A stretch of DNA of 37,500 bases from Prorocentrum cordatum (lineage: Eukaryota > Sar > Dinophyceae > Prorocentrales > Prorocentraceae): the NCBI GenBank assembly GCA_963575745.1, contig CAUYUJ010020571.1:1-37500 (forward strand), read 5' to 3'. Position numbers and translations under genes: made by a program. Every line of letters begins with the position of its first letter. Position 1 is the stretch's first letter. The notes beneath the pieces were generated by a model. It worked only from the letters and a program-made list of their open reading frames with translations. It had not been told where the DNA came from and did not search any database. Positions 1 through 10,705 of this stretch are shown here, in pieces.

Positions 1-335
1 ACGTCCATTGGCACGTTCCGTAGCGCGTCCCCTTGGCACGTCCCGCGGTGCGTCCCCATGGCACGTCCCCTGGCACGTCGCCTGTCGCGTCCCTTGGGAC
101 GTTCCGCGGCGCGTCCTCCTGGCATGTTCCCTCTGTCGATTGGTTCTGGGGCAGCTACCATCTGCTCAGGCAGCTCGAGCTTACGATCCAGATCAGTTCG
201 GTGAGGACCCGAATGCCAGGGAGGACTCGATCCACAACGCTATATAGAGCACAATCGCGGCATGGCACATCGCAGTTCAGCACGGCGTAGCACAGCACAG
301 CCCTCGGCACAGCACATCATCATCGATACATTCAG
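1..335 (-). repeat. Inverted copy of the ~420-bp tandem block
   Basis: This stretch is the reverse complement of the block that repeats in tandem at 3281-5005. It holds the GACGTGCCA-rich minisatellite (1-120), then the conserved core, ending in the TATCGATG-type end of the core near 317-335. Short frames here are repeat translations rich in Ala, Arg, Gly and Thr and differ from copy to copy, so no gene is called. Confidence 0.85.
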
Positions 336-435
336 CATTGCATGTGCCCGTCGCCCAATCAGGTGTCTTTGAAATGTTGCAATGCCTTTCATTTCTATAT
401 TCCTTTCCGGGTTCGTGGGTCGATCATGTTTTGAA

Positions 436-748
436 AGGTCCCAGGAATCCTGGAACCTTCCTAAGGAAAATGTTAGGATGGTTTATTGGTGGGTTGGAAG
501 GTTCCAGGAATCCTGGATTCTTCCGGAGAAAGGTCTTAGGAATGTTATTTTGGAAAGTTCCAGGAATCCTGGAACCTTCCTGAGGAAGGTGTTAGTGAGG
601 TTTCTCAGAAGGTTCCAGGAATCCTAAAACCTTCCTGAGGGAGATGTTAGGAAGGTTTCTTTGTTTCCGAAGGCCTCAGGGATCCTGGAACCTTCCTGAG
701 GAACGTGTCTGGAAAGCTTTCTTTTGTTTGGAAGGTTCCAGGAATCCT
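436..748. repeat. Left zone of palindromic ~57-bp repeats
   Basis: Six imperfect copies of a unit centred on GGTTCCAGGAATCCTGGAACC-like palindromes followed by TTCCTGAGGAAGGTGTTAGG-like spacers. Each palindrome can pair with itself over about 10 bp per arm. Copies begin near 440, 498, 557, 609, 664 and 727. Confidence 0.85.
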
Positions 749-759
749 GTTGTAGAGGA

Positions 760-1600
760 TCTCAAAAGGAACCTTTTTGGAAGAGGCTCTCAATGGGAAT
801 CCTTGTGTATTGGCTTTCAATAGGAATCCTTGTGTAGAGGTTCTCAATAGGAATCCTTTCGTAGAGGCTCTCATCAGGAATCCTTTCGCACAGGCTCTCA
901 ATCGGAATCCACTTGCATTGGGCTTCAATAGAAATCCTTGTTTATTTGCTTTCGGTCGGGATCCTTGCGTAGAGGCTCTCAATAGGAGTCCTTGTGTAAA
1001 GGCTTTCAGTAGGAATCCTTGTTGTAAAAACTCTCAATCGGAATCCTGTTGTCGAGGCTCTCAATCGAAATCCTTGTGGAGACTCGCAATGAAAATCCCT
1101 TTGAAGAGGCTCTTAATAGGAATCCTTTGTGTAGTTGCTTCCAATCGGAATTCTTCTGTAGAAGCGCTCAATCGAAAACATGTTCTACCAGCTCTCAATA
1201 GAAATCCTTGTGTATTGGCTTTCAATCGGAATCCTTGTGTAGAGGTTCTGAATGGGAATCCTTTCGTCGAGGCTCTTAATATTCCTTTTTGCACAGGCTT
1301 CCAATAGGAAGCCATTTGTATGGAGTTTCAAGAGGAATCCTTTTGTATTTGCTTTGAATAGGAATCCTTTTCTGCAGAGGCTCTCAAGGGGAATTCTTTC
1401 GCAGGGGCTTTCCAAGGAATCCTTTCGTAGAAGCTCTCGCTAGGAATTCTTGTGTAGAGGCTCTCAATAAGAATCCTTTTGCTGAGGCTCTCAATCGGAA
1501 TCTTTTCGTAGAGGCTCTGAATCGGAATCCTTGTGTAAGTGCTTCCAATAAAAATCCTTATGTATTGGCTTTCAATCGGAATATTTTGTGTAGGGGCTCT
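760..1600 (+). repeat. Inner array of 30-35-bp repeats
   Basis: About 25 degenerate units with the consensus AGGCTCTCAATNGGAATCC followed by TTGTGTA or TTTCGTAG. Alternative units start with TTGGCTTTCAAT. Frames in both directions give low-complexity peptides with a period of about 11-12 residues (for example RNPCVEALN-like). These reflect the DNA repeat and show no conserved start or end, so they are not called as genes. Confidence 0.85.
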
Positions 1601-1602
1601 AA

Positions 1603-1863
1603 GTTAGAAGGTTCCAGGAATCTTGGATCTTTTCTGGGGAAGGTTTTCGGGCAGTTCTTGGAAGGTTCCAGGAATTCTGGATTCTTCCCGAGGAACGTTT
1701 AGGAAGGCTTGCCCAAAAACGCCGAAAGGTTCCAGGAATCCTGGAACCTTCCGGAGGAAGGTTTTTGGGACGGTTTCTGGGAAGGTTCCAGGATTCCTCG
1801 AGCCTTCCTGAGGAAGGTTTTAGGAAGTTTGTTTGGAAGGCCCCAGGAGTCCTGAAACCTTCC
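1603..1863. repeat. Right zone of palindromic ~57-bp repeats
   Basis: Five copies of the same GGTTCCAGGAATCCTGGAACC-like palindrome as in 436-748, beginning near 1608, 1660, 1727, 1780 and 1838. The two zones flank the inner array symmetrically. Confidence 0.85.
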
Positions 1864-1983
1864 TGAAACATGATGGACCCACAAACCCGGAAAGGGATAT
1901 AGAACCGCATGCTTGGACACGTTTTCACGACACCGTATTGGGCGACGGACACTTCCACGAGACACCCTGCGAAACATTCCACG

Positions 1984-2065
1984 AGACACCATCATCATCT
2001 TCATCTTCATCTTCATCTTCATCATCAGCAGCAGCATCATCATCATCATCATCATCAGCATCATG

Positions 2066-2158
<93 letters not shown>

Positions 2159-2160
2159 TA
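1984..2160 (+). repeat. (TCA)n / (TCT) microsatellite
   Basis: Nearly pure TCA trinucleotides, beginning with TCATCT hexamers and interrupted by AGCAGC near 2028-2036 and GCATGCATC near 2060. The poly-Ser, poly-His, poly-Ile, poly-Met and poly-Asp frames across it are translations of the trinucleotide and not genes. Confidence 0.97.
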
Positions 2161-2690
2161 TCAGGTCTCTGGAGCCCTCAATCCTCAGGTGTGGGGGCCC
2201 CTCAGTCCTCTGTACTGTTTCAGACGCCGACACCAAAAATGGCCCCAATGACCCCTGCCCCCCGTAACTCCCATGACCCCTGTGTCCTTCTCCTCGAGGC
2301 GCCCGTGACCCCCGTGATCCCCGTGACCTCCGGGGTCGGACTTTCGTCCCGAGTATTGGTCTGACTGTCCTGGGGTCCGAGGATCGCCTCCAGAGGCAGA
2401 AAACGACGAAAGACCTCTGCCATGATTTTTCACGACGTCGGAGGTCTGGGAGGCCAGCCTCCTCTTGAATAGCCCCCCGGCACGTTCAAGCTCGAACGCC
2501 CGCGCGTTCAAGCTCGAACGCCCGCGCGGGTGTCGCCGCCGCGTCAAATCGACCCGATTCTGCCGTATCTCGGAATCCACTCAAAACGAGTCCCCGGACC
2601 CGTCCCGGAGTCCAAAAGCACAAGTTTCCCGCGCTGCGTCAAAAGGAGAGAGTATCTAGCCAATTCATGACCGAGTGACGTGGGCGCACG
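2161..2690. other. No gene seen; short palindromic duplication
   Basis: Mixed-composition DNA with no convincing coding frame. At about 2483-2530 a 24-bp unit containing CGTTCAAGCTCGAACGCCCG occurs twice in tandem. Each copy has a near-palindromic TTCAAGCTCGAA core. Confidence 0.6.
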
Positions 2691-2885
2691 GTGCGATATG
2701 CGCATCGCGCCCCATAAGGCAATTCTGTAGGCACATACGTAAAAACACACGGATTCGCGCCCCTGGAGAAATCAAATACGCACATACGTAAAAGCACATG
2801 GATTCGTGCACCTGGAGAGGGCAAATCTACAGGCACATACGTAAAAACACACGGGTTCGTGCACCTGGAGAAGGCAAATCTCCGG
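2690..2885 (+). repeat. Three 52-60-bp tandem repeats
   Basis: The unit is GGCACATACGTAAAAACACA followed by CGGNTTCGNGCNCCTGGAGA and a short GGCAAATCT-type spacer. Copies start near 2711, 2769 and 2830. No gene. Confidence 0.85.
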
Positions 2886-2904
2886 TGCGCACACATCCCT
2901 CAAG

Positions 2905-3062
2905 TTCTACAAAACAAGCGATTCGCTCGAGACATCCTCGGTAACTCTGCGGAGCAAGCTTCTCGCTCGAGACATCCTCAACACACGAAAGAATTGCCCG
3001 CACCCAGTGATTAATCGATCGGGATTTGAAAAACAAGCGTTGCGCCTGAGACATCCTCAAGT
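2905..3062 (+). repeat. Cluster of the CGCTCGAGACATCCTC motif
   Basis: Three copies of a ~30-bp motif, AACAAGCG-[TA]TTCGCTCGAGACATCCTCAAC (2912-2939, 2953-2981, 3031-3060). In the best copies the core GTCTCGCTCGAGAC is a hairpin with 6-bp arms. The same motif recurs at 5020-5435 and 28.2-29.5 kb. Confidence 0.8.
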
Positions 3063-3200
3063 TTTAATCCGCTGGCCCACCTCGACCTCGATATTTATCA
3101 AGGAAAGAATCCGCCGGCCCACCTCAGTTGAGGCACCGGGGACAAATTTACCAACTAAAAAGAGAACCCTGGGACGGCGCCCTTTCCGGGAACATGATCG
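3055..3200 (+). repeat. Boundary repeat, copy 1
   Basis: About 140 bp that recurs with moderate divergence at 5425-5560. Shared landmarks in order are CCTCAA, CCGGCCC or TGGCCCACCTCG, CGACCTCG, TATTTATC, a second CCGGCCC, CTAAAAAGAGAACCCTGGG and CTTCCGGGAA. Each copy lies just before a larger inverted-repeat structure. Confidence 0.7.
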
Positions 3201-5005
3201 ACCCACGAACCCGGAAAGGAATACAAAAATGTAAAGCATGGCGGCGTTTCAAAGACACCTGATTGGGAGACGGGCAAATGCAATGCTGAGTGTATCGATC
3301 TTGATGTACCGTGCCAAGGGCTGTGCTGTGCGCCATGCCGCGATTGTGCTCTATAGCGTTGTGGATCGAGTCCTCCTTTGCATCCGAGTCCTGACCGAAC
3401 TGATCTGGATCTTAAGCTCGAGCTGCCTCAGCACATAGTAGCTGCCCCAGAGCTAATTGACAGGGGAACATGCCAGGAGGACGCGCCGCGGAACGTCCCA
3501 AGGGACGCGCCAGGCGACGTGCCAGGGACGTGCCATGGGCACGCACCGCGGGACGTGCCAAGGGGACGCGCTACGGAACGTGCCACTGGACGTGCACCGC
3601 GCGACGTGCCAGGGGGACTCGCCGCGCGACGTGCCAGGGGGACTCCGCCACAGGAACGCGCCACGGAACGTGCCAGGACGTGCAAAATTGAATGCTGAGT
3701 GTATCGATCTTGATGTACTGTGCCGAGGGCTGTGTTGTGCTGCGCCGTGCTGAACTGCGATGTGCCATGCCGCGATTGTGCTCTACCGCATTGTGGATCG
3801 AGTCCTCCGTTGCATCCGAGTCCTGGCCGAACTGATCTGGATCTTGAGCTCGAGCTGCCTGAGCACATAGTCCACGCAGTAGCTGCCGCAGAGCTAATTG
3901 ACAAGGAAACATGCCAGGAAGACGCGCCGCGGAACGTTCCAAGGGACGCGCCAGGCGACGTGCCAGGGGACGTGCCACGGGGACGCACCGCGAGACGTGC
4001 CAAGGGGACGCGCTACAGAACGTGCCAATGGACGCTTGACACGGGACGTGCCAGGGGACGCGCCGCTGGCCGTGCCCAAGGACTCGCCCTCGGGTCGAGC
4101 GCCCCGGAAACGTGCAAACACATGGAATGCTGATTGTATCGATCTTGATGTACCGTGCCGAGGGCTGTGCTGTGCTGCACCGTGCTGAATTGCGATGTGC
4201 ATGCCGCGGTTGTGCTCTATAGCGTCGTGGATCGAGTCTTCCTTTGCATCCGAGTCCTGACCGAACTCCAAAACATAACTAAAGCTCGGCTCCTGAGCCA
4301 TCCCAGCTGCCCCAAAACTACTCGACAGAGGGGACATGCCAGGAGGACGCGCCGCGGAACGTCCCAAGGGACGCGCCAGGCGACGTGCCAAGGGACGTGC
4401 CATGGGGACGCACCGCGGGACGTGCCAATGGACGTGCCACGGGACGTGCCACGGGACGTGCCGCGGGACGTGCCAGGGGACGCTTCACGCGACGTGCCAA
4501 GGGGACTCGCCACGGGACGCGCCAAGGTGCAATGTTGAGTGTATCGATCTTGATGTACCGTGCCGACGGCTGTGCTGTGCTGCGCCGTGCTGAACTGCGA
4601 TGTGCCCTGCCACGATTGTGCTCGATTGAACGTTGTAGATCGAGTCCTGTTTGAATCCGAGTCCTGACCGAACTGATCTAGATCTTAAGCTCGAGCTGCC
4701 TGAGCAGATGGTAGCTGCCCCAAAACTAATCGACAGAGGGGACATGCCAGGAGGACGCGCCGCGGAACGTCCCAAGGGACGCGCCAGGCGACGTGCCAGG
4801 GGACGTGCCAGGGGACGTGCCATGGGGACGCACCGCGGGACGTGCCAAGTGGACGCGCTACGGAACGTGCCAATGGACGTGCACCGCACGCCGTGCCAGG
4901 GGGACTCGCCACGGGATGCTCCGCGGAACGTGCCAGGCAACATGCCAGGCTGCAATGCTAAGGGTATCGATATTGATGTACCGTGCCGAGGGCTGTGCTG
5001 TGCCT
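3190..5005 (+). repeat. Tandem array of ~420-bp blocks
   Basis: Blocks begin with AATGCTGAGTGTATCGATCT at about 3281, 3690, 4127, 4531 and 4954 (the last is truncated and diverged), spaced 404-437 bp. Each block has a conserved ~200-bp part (TGTACCGTGCCGAGGGCTGT ... GTGGATCGAGTCCTCC ... GAGCTCGAGCTGCCTGAGCA) followed by a variable run of GGGACGTGCCA-type minisatellite units. Frames through it yield Arg/Gly/Thr-rich or Ala/Arg-rich repeats on both strands, with stops and no common start, so no gene is called. Confidence 0.9.
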
Positions 5006-5009
5006 GGGC

Positions 5010-5435
5010 GACCTGGACACGTGGAAACACGCGTTCCGCTCAAGACGTTCCCAGCACATTCTCATGCTAGACATGCGCCTGGGCAACCTGGACACGCGCA
5101 AACAAGCGTCTCGATCGACACTTCCTCGACACATCCTCATGCTAGACATCCGCCTGGGCGACGAGGACGCGTGAAACCAAGCGTCTCGCTCGAGACATCC
5201 TCAACAAATCCTGGCGCTAGACCTCTGCCTGGGCGACCTGGAGGCGTGAAACCACGCGTCTCGCTCGAGACATCCTCAAGACCTGGGCACGTGAAAACAA
5301 GCATGTCACTTGAGAGATCCTCTGAATTCAGGTCCCCAGGAGAAGACAATCTATAACACAAAACAAGCGTTTAGCTCGATACATCCTCAACAAATTATGA
5401 AAAACAAACGCTGTGCCCGAGACATCCTCAAATTT
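5010..5435 (+). repeat. Cluster of seven diverged CGCTCGAGACATCCTC motifs
   Basis: Copies lie near 5033, 5103, 5176-5204, 5249-5280, 5297, 5361-5391 and 5401-5431, spaced 43-75 bp. The linkers CTAGACATGCGCCTGGGCGA and CCTGGACACGCG also repeat. The best copies keep the GTCTCGCTCGAGAC palindrome. Confidence 0.8.
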
Positions 5436-5560
5436 GACTTTGCCGGCCCTGCGCGACCTCGTTATTTATCGCAGAAGAAGTGCGCCGGCCCTACAGCCGT
5501 CAGATCCGGGGGCAAACACTAAAAAGAGAACCCTGGGCCTGTGCCGCTTCCGGGAAACAA
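5425..5560 (+). repeat. Boundary repeat, copy 2
   Basis: Second copy of the 3055-3200 sequence, sharing CTAAAAAGAGAACCCTGGG and CTTCCGGGAA among other landmarks. It ends about 20 bp before the left end of the large foldback. Confidence 0.7.
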
Positions 5561-5689
5561 CTTTGGGAAGGTTTTTTTCCCCAACAATCCTGTGGTGTTG
5601 GGTCCTCGTTTTGAAGAGACATCGCCCCGCGTCCCTCGTTCCTCCCGCTACCTCCGCCCCCTCCTCCCTCCTCCTTCCTCCATTTCGGC

Positions 5690-6905
5690 ACACCCCTCAC
5701 ACGCTTCGTGGCCCCATAGGGAGTTCCGCCGAAGGTCCCGGTGGGTGTGCCCGCACGCGTCCCGCACACCCACTTCGGCACACCCCTCACACGTTTCGTA
5801 GCCCCACAAGGAGCCCCACCGAAAGTCCCAGTGGGTGTGCCCGCATGCGTCCCGCACATCCATTTCGGCACACCCCTCACACGCTTCGTGGCCCATAGGG
5901 AGCTCCACCGAAGGTCCCAGTGGGTGTGCCCGCATGCGTCCCGCACATCCATTTCGGCACACCCTTCACACGTTTCGTGGCCCCACAGGGAGCTCCACTG
6001 AAGGTCCCGGTGGGTGTGCCCGCATGCGTCCCGCACATCCATTTCGGCACACCCCTCACACGCTTCGTGGCCCCATACGGAGCTCCACCGAAGGTCCCAG
6101 TGGCTGTGCCCTCATGCGTCCAGTACACCCATTTCGGCACACCCCTCACACGCTTCGTGGTCCCAAAGGGAGCCCCGCCGAGGGTCCCAGGGAATGTGCC
6201 CGCATGCGTCCCGCACACCCATGTCGGCACACCCCTCACACGCTTCGTGGTCCCATAAGGGAGCTCCACCGAAGGTCTCAGGGGGTGTGCCCGCATGAGT
6301 CCCGCACATCCATTTCGGCACACCCCTCACACGCTTGGGGGCCTCATAGGGAGCTCCGCCGAATGTCCCAGTGGGCATGCCCGCGTGCGTCCCGCACACC
6401 CATGTCGGCACACACCTCACACGTTTCGTGGCCCCATAAGGAGCTCCACCAAACATCCCAGTGGGTGTGCCCGCATGCGTCCCGCACACCCATTTCGGCA
6501 CACCCCTCACACGTTTCGTGGCCCATAGGGAGCTCCACCGAAGGTCCCAGTGGGTGTGCCCGCATGCGTCCCGCACATCCATTTCGGCACACCCCTCGCA
6601 CGCTTCGCGGCCCCATAGGGAACTCCACCGAAGGCCCCAGTGGCTGCGCCCGCATGCGTCCCGCACACCCATTTCGGCACACCCCTCACACGTTTCGTGG
6701 CCCCGTAGGAAATTGTCCCGAAGGTCCCAGTGGGTGTGTGTCCGCTCGCGCCCCGCGCACAAATTTCGGCACACCCCGCACGCGCTTCGTGGCCCCATAC
6801 GGAGCTCCACCGAAGGTCCCAGTGGGTGTGCCCGCATGCGTCCCGCACACCCATTTCGGCACACCCTTCGCGCGCTGCGTGGCCCCATACGGAACTCCAC
6901 CGACG
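5690..6905 (-). repeat. Left array of the 90-bp satellite
   Basis: About 14 units marked by GGCACACCCCTCACACG every 89-91 bp (5689, 5779, 5869, 5958, 6048 and so on to 6858). The units are diverged from one another, with individual substitutions and a few one-base indels. The period is divisible by three, which keeps several frames open on both strands. The resulting His/Pro/Arg/Ser-rich peptides are repeat artefacts. Confidence 0.92.
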
Positions 6906-6929
6906 GCCCCCGTGGCGCAGTCCGCATGC

Positions 6930-7258
6930 GCCCCCCCCACCCACCGCACCTCCGTTGGAGGCCGTCGGAGTTCCGCGCCTCGCTCGCCCGTCGTCGCTCT
7001 GCCCAGCAGCAAGAGCCTTGCCCGCTATCAGCCGGCCAGCTAGCTCTCTTTGCTGCGCGCAGCGGGCGACCCGCGCGCGTCGCTGGGACCCCTCCGGGGC
7101 GACCTGCGCGCGTCGCTGGGGCTCCGCGCTGCGCTGCGCCCGCGGCCTTGGACTTTAGAGTGCGCGGGCAAAGAGGGAGTAAATTAGCCTGACGAAAGAC
7201 CCAACCATACGTAGTTGTGAATACCGCAATTGTAAATATATTCCTCGGTGGCGCCCCC
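6930..7258. other. Central spacer of the foldback
   Basis: GC-rich single-copy DNA between the two satellite arms. It contains a short direct repeat, GCGACC[CT]GCGCGCGTCGCTGGG (about 7067 and 7100). No gene is supported. Confidence 0.6.
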
Positions 7259-7261
7259 GGG

Positions 7262-8842
7262 CCACGAAACGAGTGAGGGGTGTGCCGAAATGGGGGGGTG
7301 GAACCGCATGCGAGCGCAGCCACTGGGGCGTTCGGTGGAGCTCCCTATGGGGCCACGAAGCGTGTGAGGGGTGTGCCAGAATGGGGGGTGGAACCGCATG
7401 CGGGCGCAGCCACTGGGGCCTTCGGTGGAGCTCCCTATGGGGCCACGAAACGTGTGAGGGGTGTGCCAGAAGGGGGGGTGGAACCGCAGGCGGGCGCAGC
7501 CACTGGGGCCTTCGGTGGAGCTCCCTATGGGGCCACGAAACGTGTGAGGGGTGTGCCAGAATGGGGGGTGGAACCGCATGCGGGCGCAGCCACTGGGGCC
7601 TTCGGTGGAGCTCCCTATGGGGCCACGAAACGTGTGAGGGGTGTGCCAGAATTGGGGGTGGAAACCGCATGCGGGCGCAGCCACTGGGGCCTTCGGTGGA
7701 GCTCCCTATGGGGCCACGAAACGTGTGAGGGGTGTGCCAGAATGGGGGGTGGAACCGCATGCGGGCGCAGCCACTGGGGCCTTCGGTGGAGCTCCCTATG
7801 GGGCCACGAAACGTGTGAGGGGTGTGCCAGAATGGGGGGTGGAACCGCATGCGGGCGCAGCCACTGGGGCCTTCGGTGGAGCTCCCTATGGGGCCACGAA
7901 ACGTGTGAGGGGTGTGCCAGAATGGGGGGTGGAACCGCATGCGGGCGCAGCCACTGGGGCCTTCGGTGGAGCTCCCTATGGGGCCACGAACGTGCGAGTG
8001 GGTGTGGAGGGGTGGGGGTGTGCCAGAATTGGGGGTGGAACCGCATGCGAGCGCAGCCACTGGGGCCTTCGGTGGAGCTCCCTATGGAGCCACGAAACGT
8101 GTGAGGGGTGTGCCGAAATGGGGGGTGGAACCGCATGCGAGCGCAGCCACTGGGGCGTTCGGTGGAGCTCCCTGTGGGGCCACGAAACGTGTGAGGGGTG
8201 TGCCGAACTGGGTGCGGTGGGCGCATGCGAACGCAGCCACGGGGGCCTTGGGTGAGGCTCCCTATGTGGCCACGAAACGTGTGAGGGGTGTGTCGAAATG
8301 GGTGCGGTGGGCGCATGTGAACGCAGCCACTGGGGCCTTCGGTGGAGCTCCCTGTGGGGCCACGAAACGTGTGAGGGGTGTGCCGAACTGGGTGCGGTGG
8401 GCGCATGCGAACGCAGCCACGGGGGCCTTCGGTGAGGCTCCCTATGGGGCCACGAAGCGTGTGAGGGGTGTGCCGAAATCAGTGCGGTGGGCGCATGTGA
8501 GCGCAGCCACTGGGGCCTTCGGTGGAGCTCCCTGTGGGGTCACGAAACGTGTGAGGGGTGCGCCGAAATGGGTGCGGTGGGCGCGTGCGAACGCAGCCAC
8601 CGGGGCCTTCGGTGAGGCTCCCTATGGGGCCACGAAGCGTGTGAGGGGTGTGCCGAACTGGGTGCGGTGGGCGCATGCGAACGCAGCCACGGGGGCCTTC
8701 GGTGAGGCTCCCTATGGGGCCACGAAGCGTGTGAGGGGTGTGCCGAAATCGGCGCGGTGGGCGCATGCGGGCGCAGCCATTGGGGCCTTCGGTGGAGCTC
8801 CCTGTGGGGCCACGAAACGTGTGAGGGGTGTGTCAGAATGGG
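7262..8842 (+). repeat. Right array of the 90-bp satellite
   Basis: About 18 units marked by GGCCACGAAACGTGTGAGGG. Units at 7439-7980 are nearly identical and exactly 90 bp apart. From about 8200 on, units alternate between two subtypes, one with GTGAGGCTCCCTATG and one with GGTGGAGCTCCCTGTG, which indicates a higher-order 180-bp period. A degenerate stretch at 7990-8020 interrupts the array. Long open frames on both strands follow from the 90-bp period and are not genes. Confidence 0.95.
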
Positions 8843-8944
8843 TGTGGGAGGGGGAGGAGGGGGGAGGAGGGAGGGAGGAAGGAGGCTGGAACGCGGGGCA
8901 CCGTCTCTTCAAAACGAGGACCCAACACCACAGGATGGTTGGGA

Positions 8945-9390
8945 AAAACAGAGCTCGTTTTTTTTTGGGATTCCCCCCGTGCGAACCCCCGAAAAACCGG
9001 AGAAAAACAACCAGAACAAACACAGAAAAACAACAAAAAAAACCTAGTTGGGGGTTCCTGGGGGTTGTGCCCGAATTGCGATTTGAAGGGATTTGCCCGA
9101 TTGCTCCCGGGAACCTTCCGGAAACTTCCCGAAAGCACTCCAAATGGGCGGTTTTTAGTTTTTTCTTTCTCACGTTTTTTTCCCGGGTTTTTGGCTGAGG
9201 TTCCCGGAAATAGTTTTGTTTGTAAGTGTCGGGCCCCGGACCCCCCCAAAGAAAAACGATAGCCTCCCCCCCCCTTGGAATCCGGGCGGGAAAACCACAG
9301 AAAAACACCACAACTCGGGTTTTTGTTCTGGGGTTTCCTGAGGATGCCCAGGAAACTCCCACACTGGTTTCCCTCGATGGCCCAAGGTGG
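8945..9390. other. No gene seen
   Basis: Mixed DNA with homopolymer runs (T10 near 8960, A8 near 9036, C8 near 9242 and C10 near 9268). The frames that cross it begin inside the satellite or end quickly. No motif was recognised. Confidence 0.6.
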
Positions 9391-9439
9391 CCTCTAAGAT
9401 TGTTCAAGATTCTCCAGGATGGATCACGATAGCCTCCGT

Positions 9440-9720
9440 TAAGCCCCCAAGTGACCACAAAACAGCCTTAAGACAGCCCTTCGAGCCGCCTAAGGAAGCC
9501 CCCAAGACGCCAGAACCTTTCAACCACTCCAAGAAATCGTCGTCGTTTGCCTCACCGCCCCTTCGTTTCAAATTGCCTTTTGAAGCCCCGAGGCTTCTCC
9601 AAGATCGCCCGAAACCCGGGGCCAAGAGTTCAGAGCGGCCCAAGAAAGGCTCAAGAGGGCCCCAAGACGGCCTGAAGAGCGCCCAAGACCGCCCCAAGAG
9701 ACATTCAATACGTGAGTGTT
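9440..9720 (+). repeat. Degenerate CCCAAGACGGCC minisatellite
   Basis: Irregular recurrences of GCCCCCAAGACG, CGGCCCAAGAAAGGCTCAAG and GCCCAAGACCGCCCCAAGAG-type units. Related units lie on the far side of the neighbouring microsatellite (about 10850-10880) and again at 28365-28410 beside another microsatellite. Confidence 0.6.
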
Positions 9721-9827
9721 CTGCCTCCGAGGTAGGGGGGGGGCCGACTCCCCCACGCTTCCCCCGCGTCTTTTTAAGCCCACGGTCCCAAGATTGCCCC
9801 AGGACTCAGGAGGCCTCCAGACGCGAA

Positions 9828-10087
9828 CGCACACACACACATATTCATACACACACACGCACGCACGCACACACGCACGCACGCACGCGCACACGCACGC
9901 ACGCACACACGCACAAACACTCACATACACAACACACACACACACACCCTCACGCGCACACACACACATACACACGCACACGCACACACACGCACACGCA
10001 CACGCACACGCACACTCACGAACGCGCACACGCACGCGCACGCACGCGATCACACGCACACACACATTGACACGCACACGCACACAC

Positions 10088-10178
<91 letters not shown>

Positions 10179-10183
10179 TAAAC

Positions 10184-10232
<49 letters not shown>

Positions 10233-10673
10233 TACACGTACACATACACATACATGCATACATACATTATGCATACATACGTACATACGTACGTACGTAC
10301 ACACGTACACACGTACATACGTGCATACATACGTACATACGTACATACGTACATACACACATACACACATACACACATACCTACATCCATGCAGCCATAC
10401 ATACATACAAACAAACAAACATACATACATACGTACATCCATACATACGTATACATATACATATTCATATGCATATACATCAACATATATACAAACATAC
10501 ATACATACACCTATACATCCATACATGCATACATCAATACATCCGTACATCCATACATCCATACATCCATACATCCATACATCCCTATATACATACATAC
10601 ATACACACATACATACATACATACATACATACATACATACACACATACATACATCCATACATACATACATGTA

Positions 10674-10705
<32 letters not shown>

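Larger units (their letters stand above)
350..1950. mobile_element. Inverted-repeat-bounded element built of hairpin repeats
   Basis: The ends are inverted repeats of about 85 bp. The left end (351-436) reads CGTCGCCCAATCAGG inward, and the right end (1860-1948) closes with ATTGGGCGACG. Both contain a conserved block around ACATGATNGACCCAC and AACCCGGAAAGG. Between them lie two outer zones of palindromic repeats and an inner zone of 30-35-bp repeats. No transposase or other long frame is present, so it would be non-autonomous if mobile. No target-site duplication could be established. A further copy of the end sequence sits at 3190-3290, at the edge of the tandem block array, so the element has been rearranged or nested. 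Confidence 0.6.
5580..8942. mobile_element. 3.4-kb foldback element with satellite arms
   Basis: The outer ends are a near-identical inverted repeat: 5580-5620 matches the complement of 8903-8942, with one clear mismatch in about 40 bases. Inside, both arms continue to match as a C-rich (left) or G-rich (right) tract and then as arrays of one 90-bp satellite in opposite orientation. A GC-rich spacer of about 330 bp sits at the centre of symmetry. The whole unit could fold into a long imperfect hairpin. No transposase or target-site duplication is visible. It may be a foldback-type transposable element or an inverted duplication of satellite DNA. Confidence 0.7.

Noticed and set aside
1830-2270. 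Homopolymeric Ser/His/Ile/Met/Asp proteins
   Set aside because: They are translations of the TCA microsatellite in different frames.
5690-8842. Long open frames (up to about 430 residues) on both strands of the satellite arrays
   Set aside because: A 90-bp period is divisible by three, so any stop-free unit gives long frames; peptides are purely repetitive and equally open in several frames on both strands.
7262-8842. CRISPR-like array
   Set aside because: The units are contiguous 90-bp tandem copies with no distinct spacers, no cas genes, and the context is eukaryotic.
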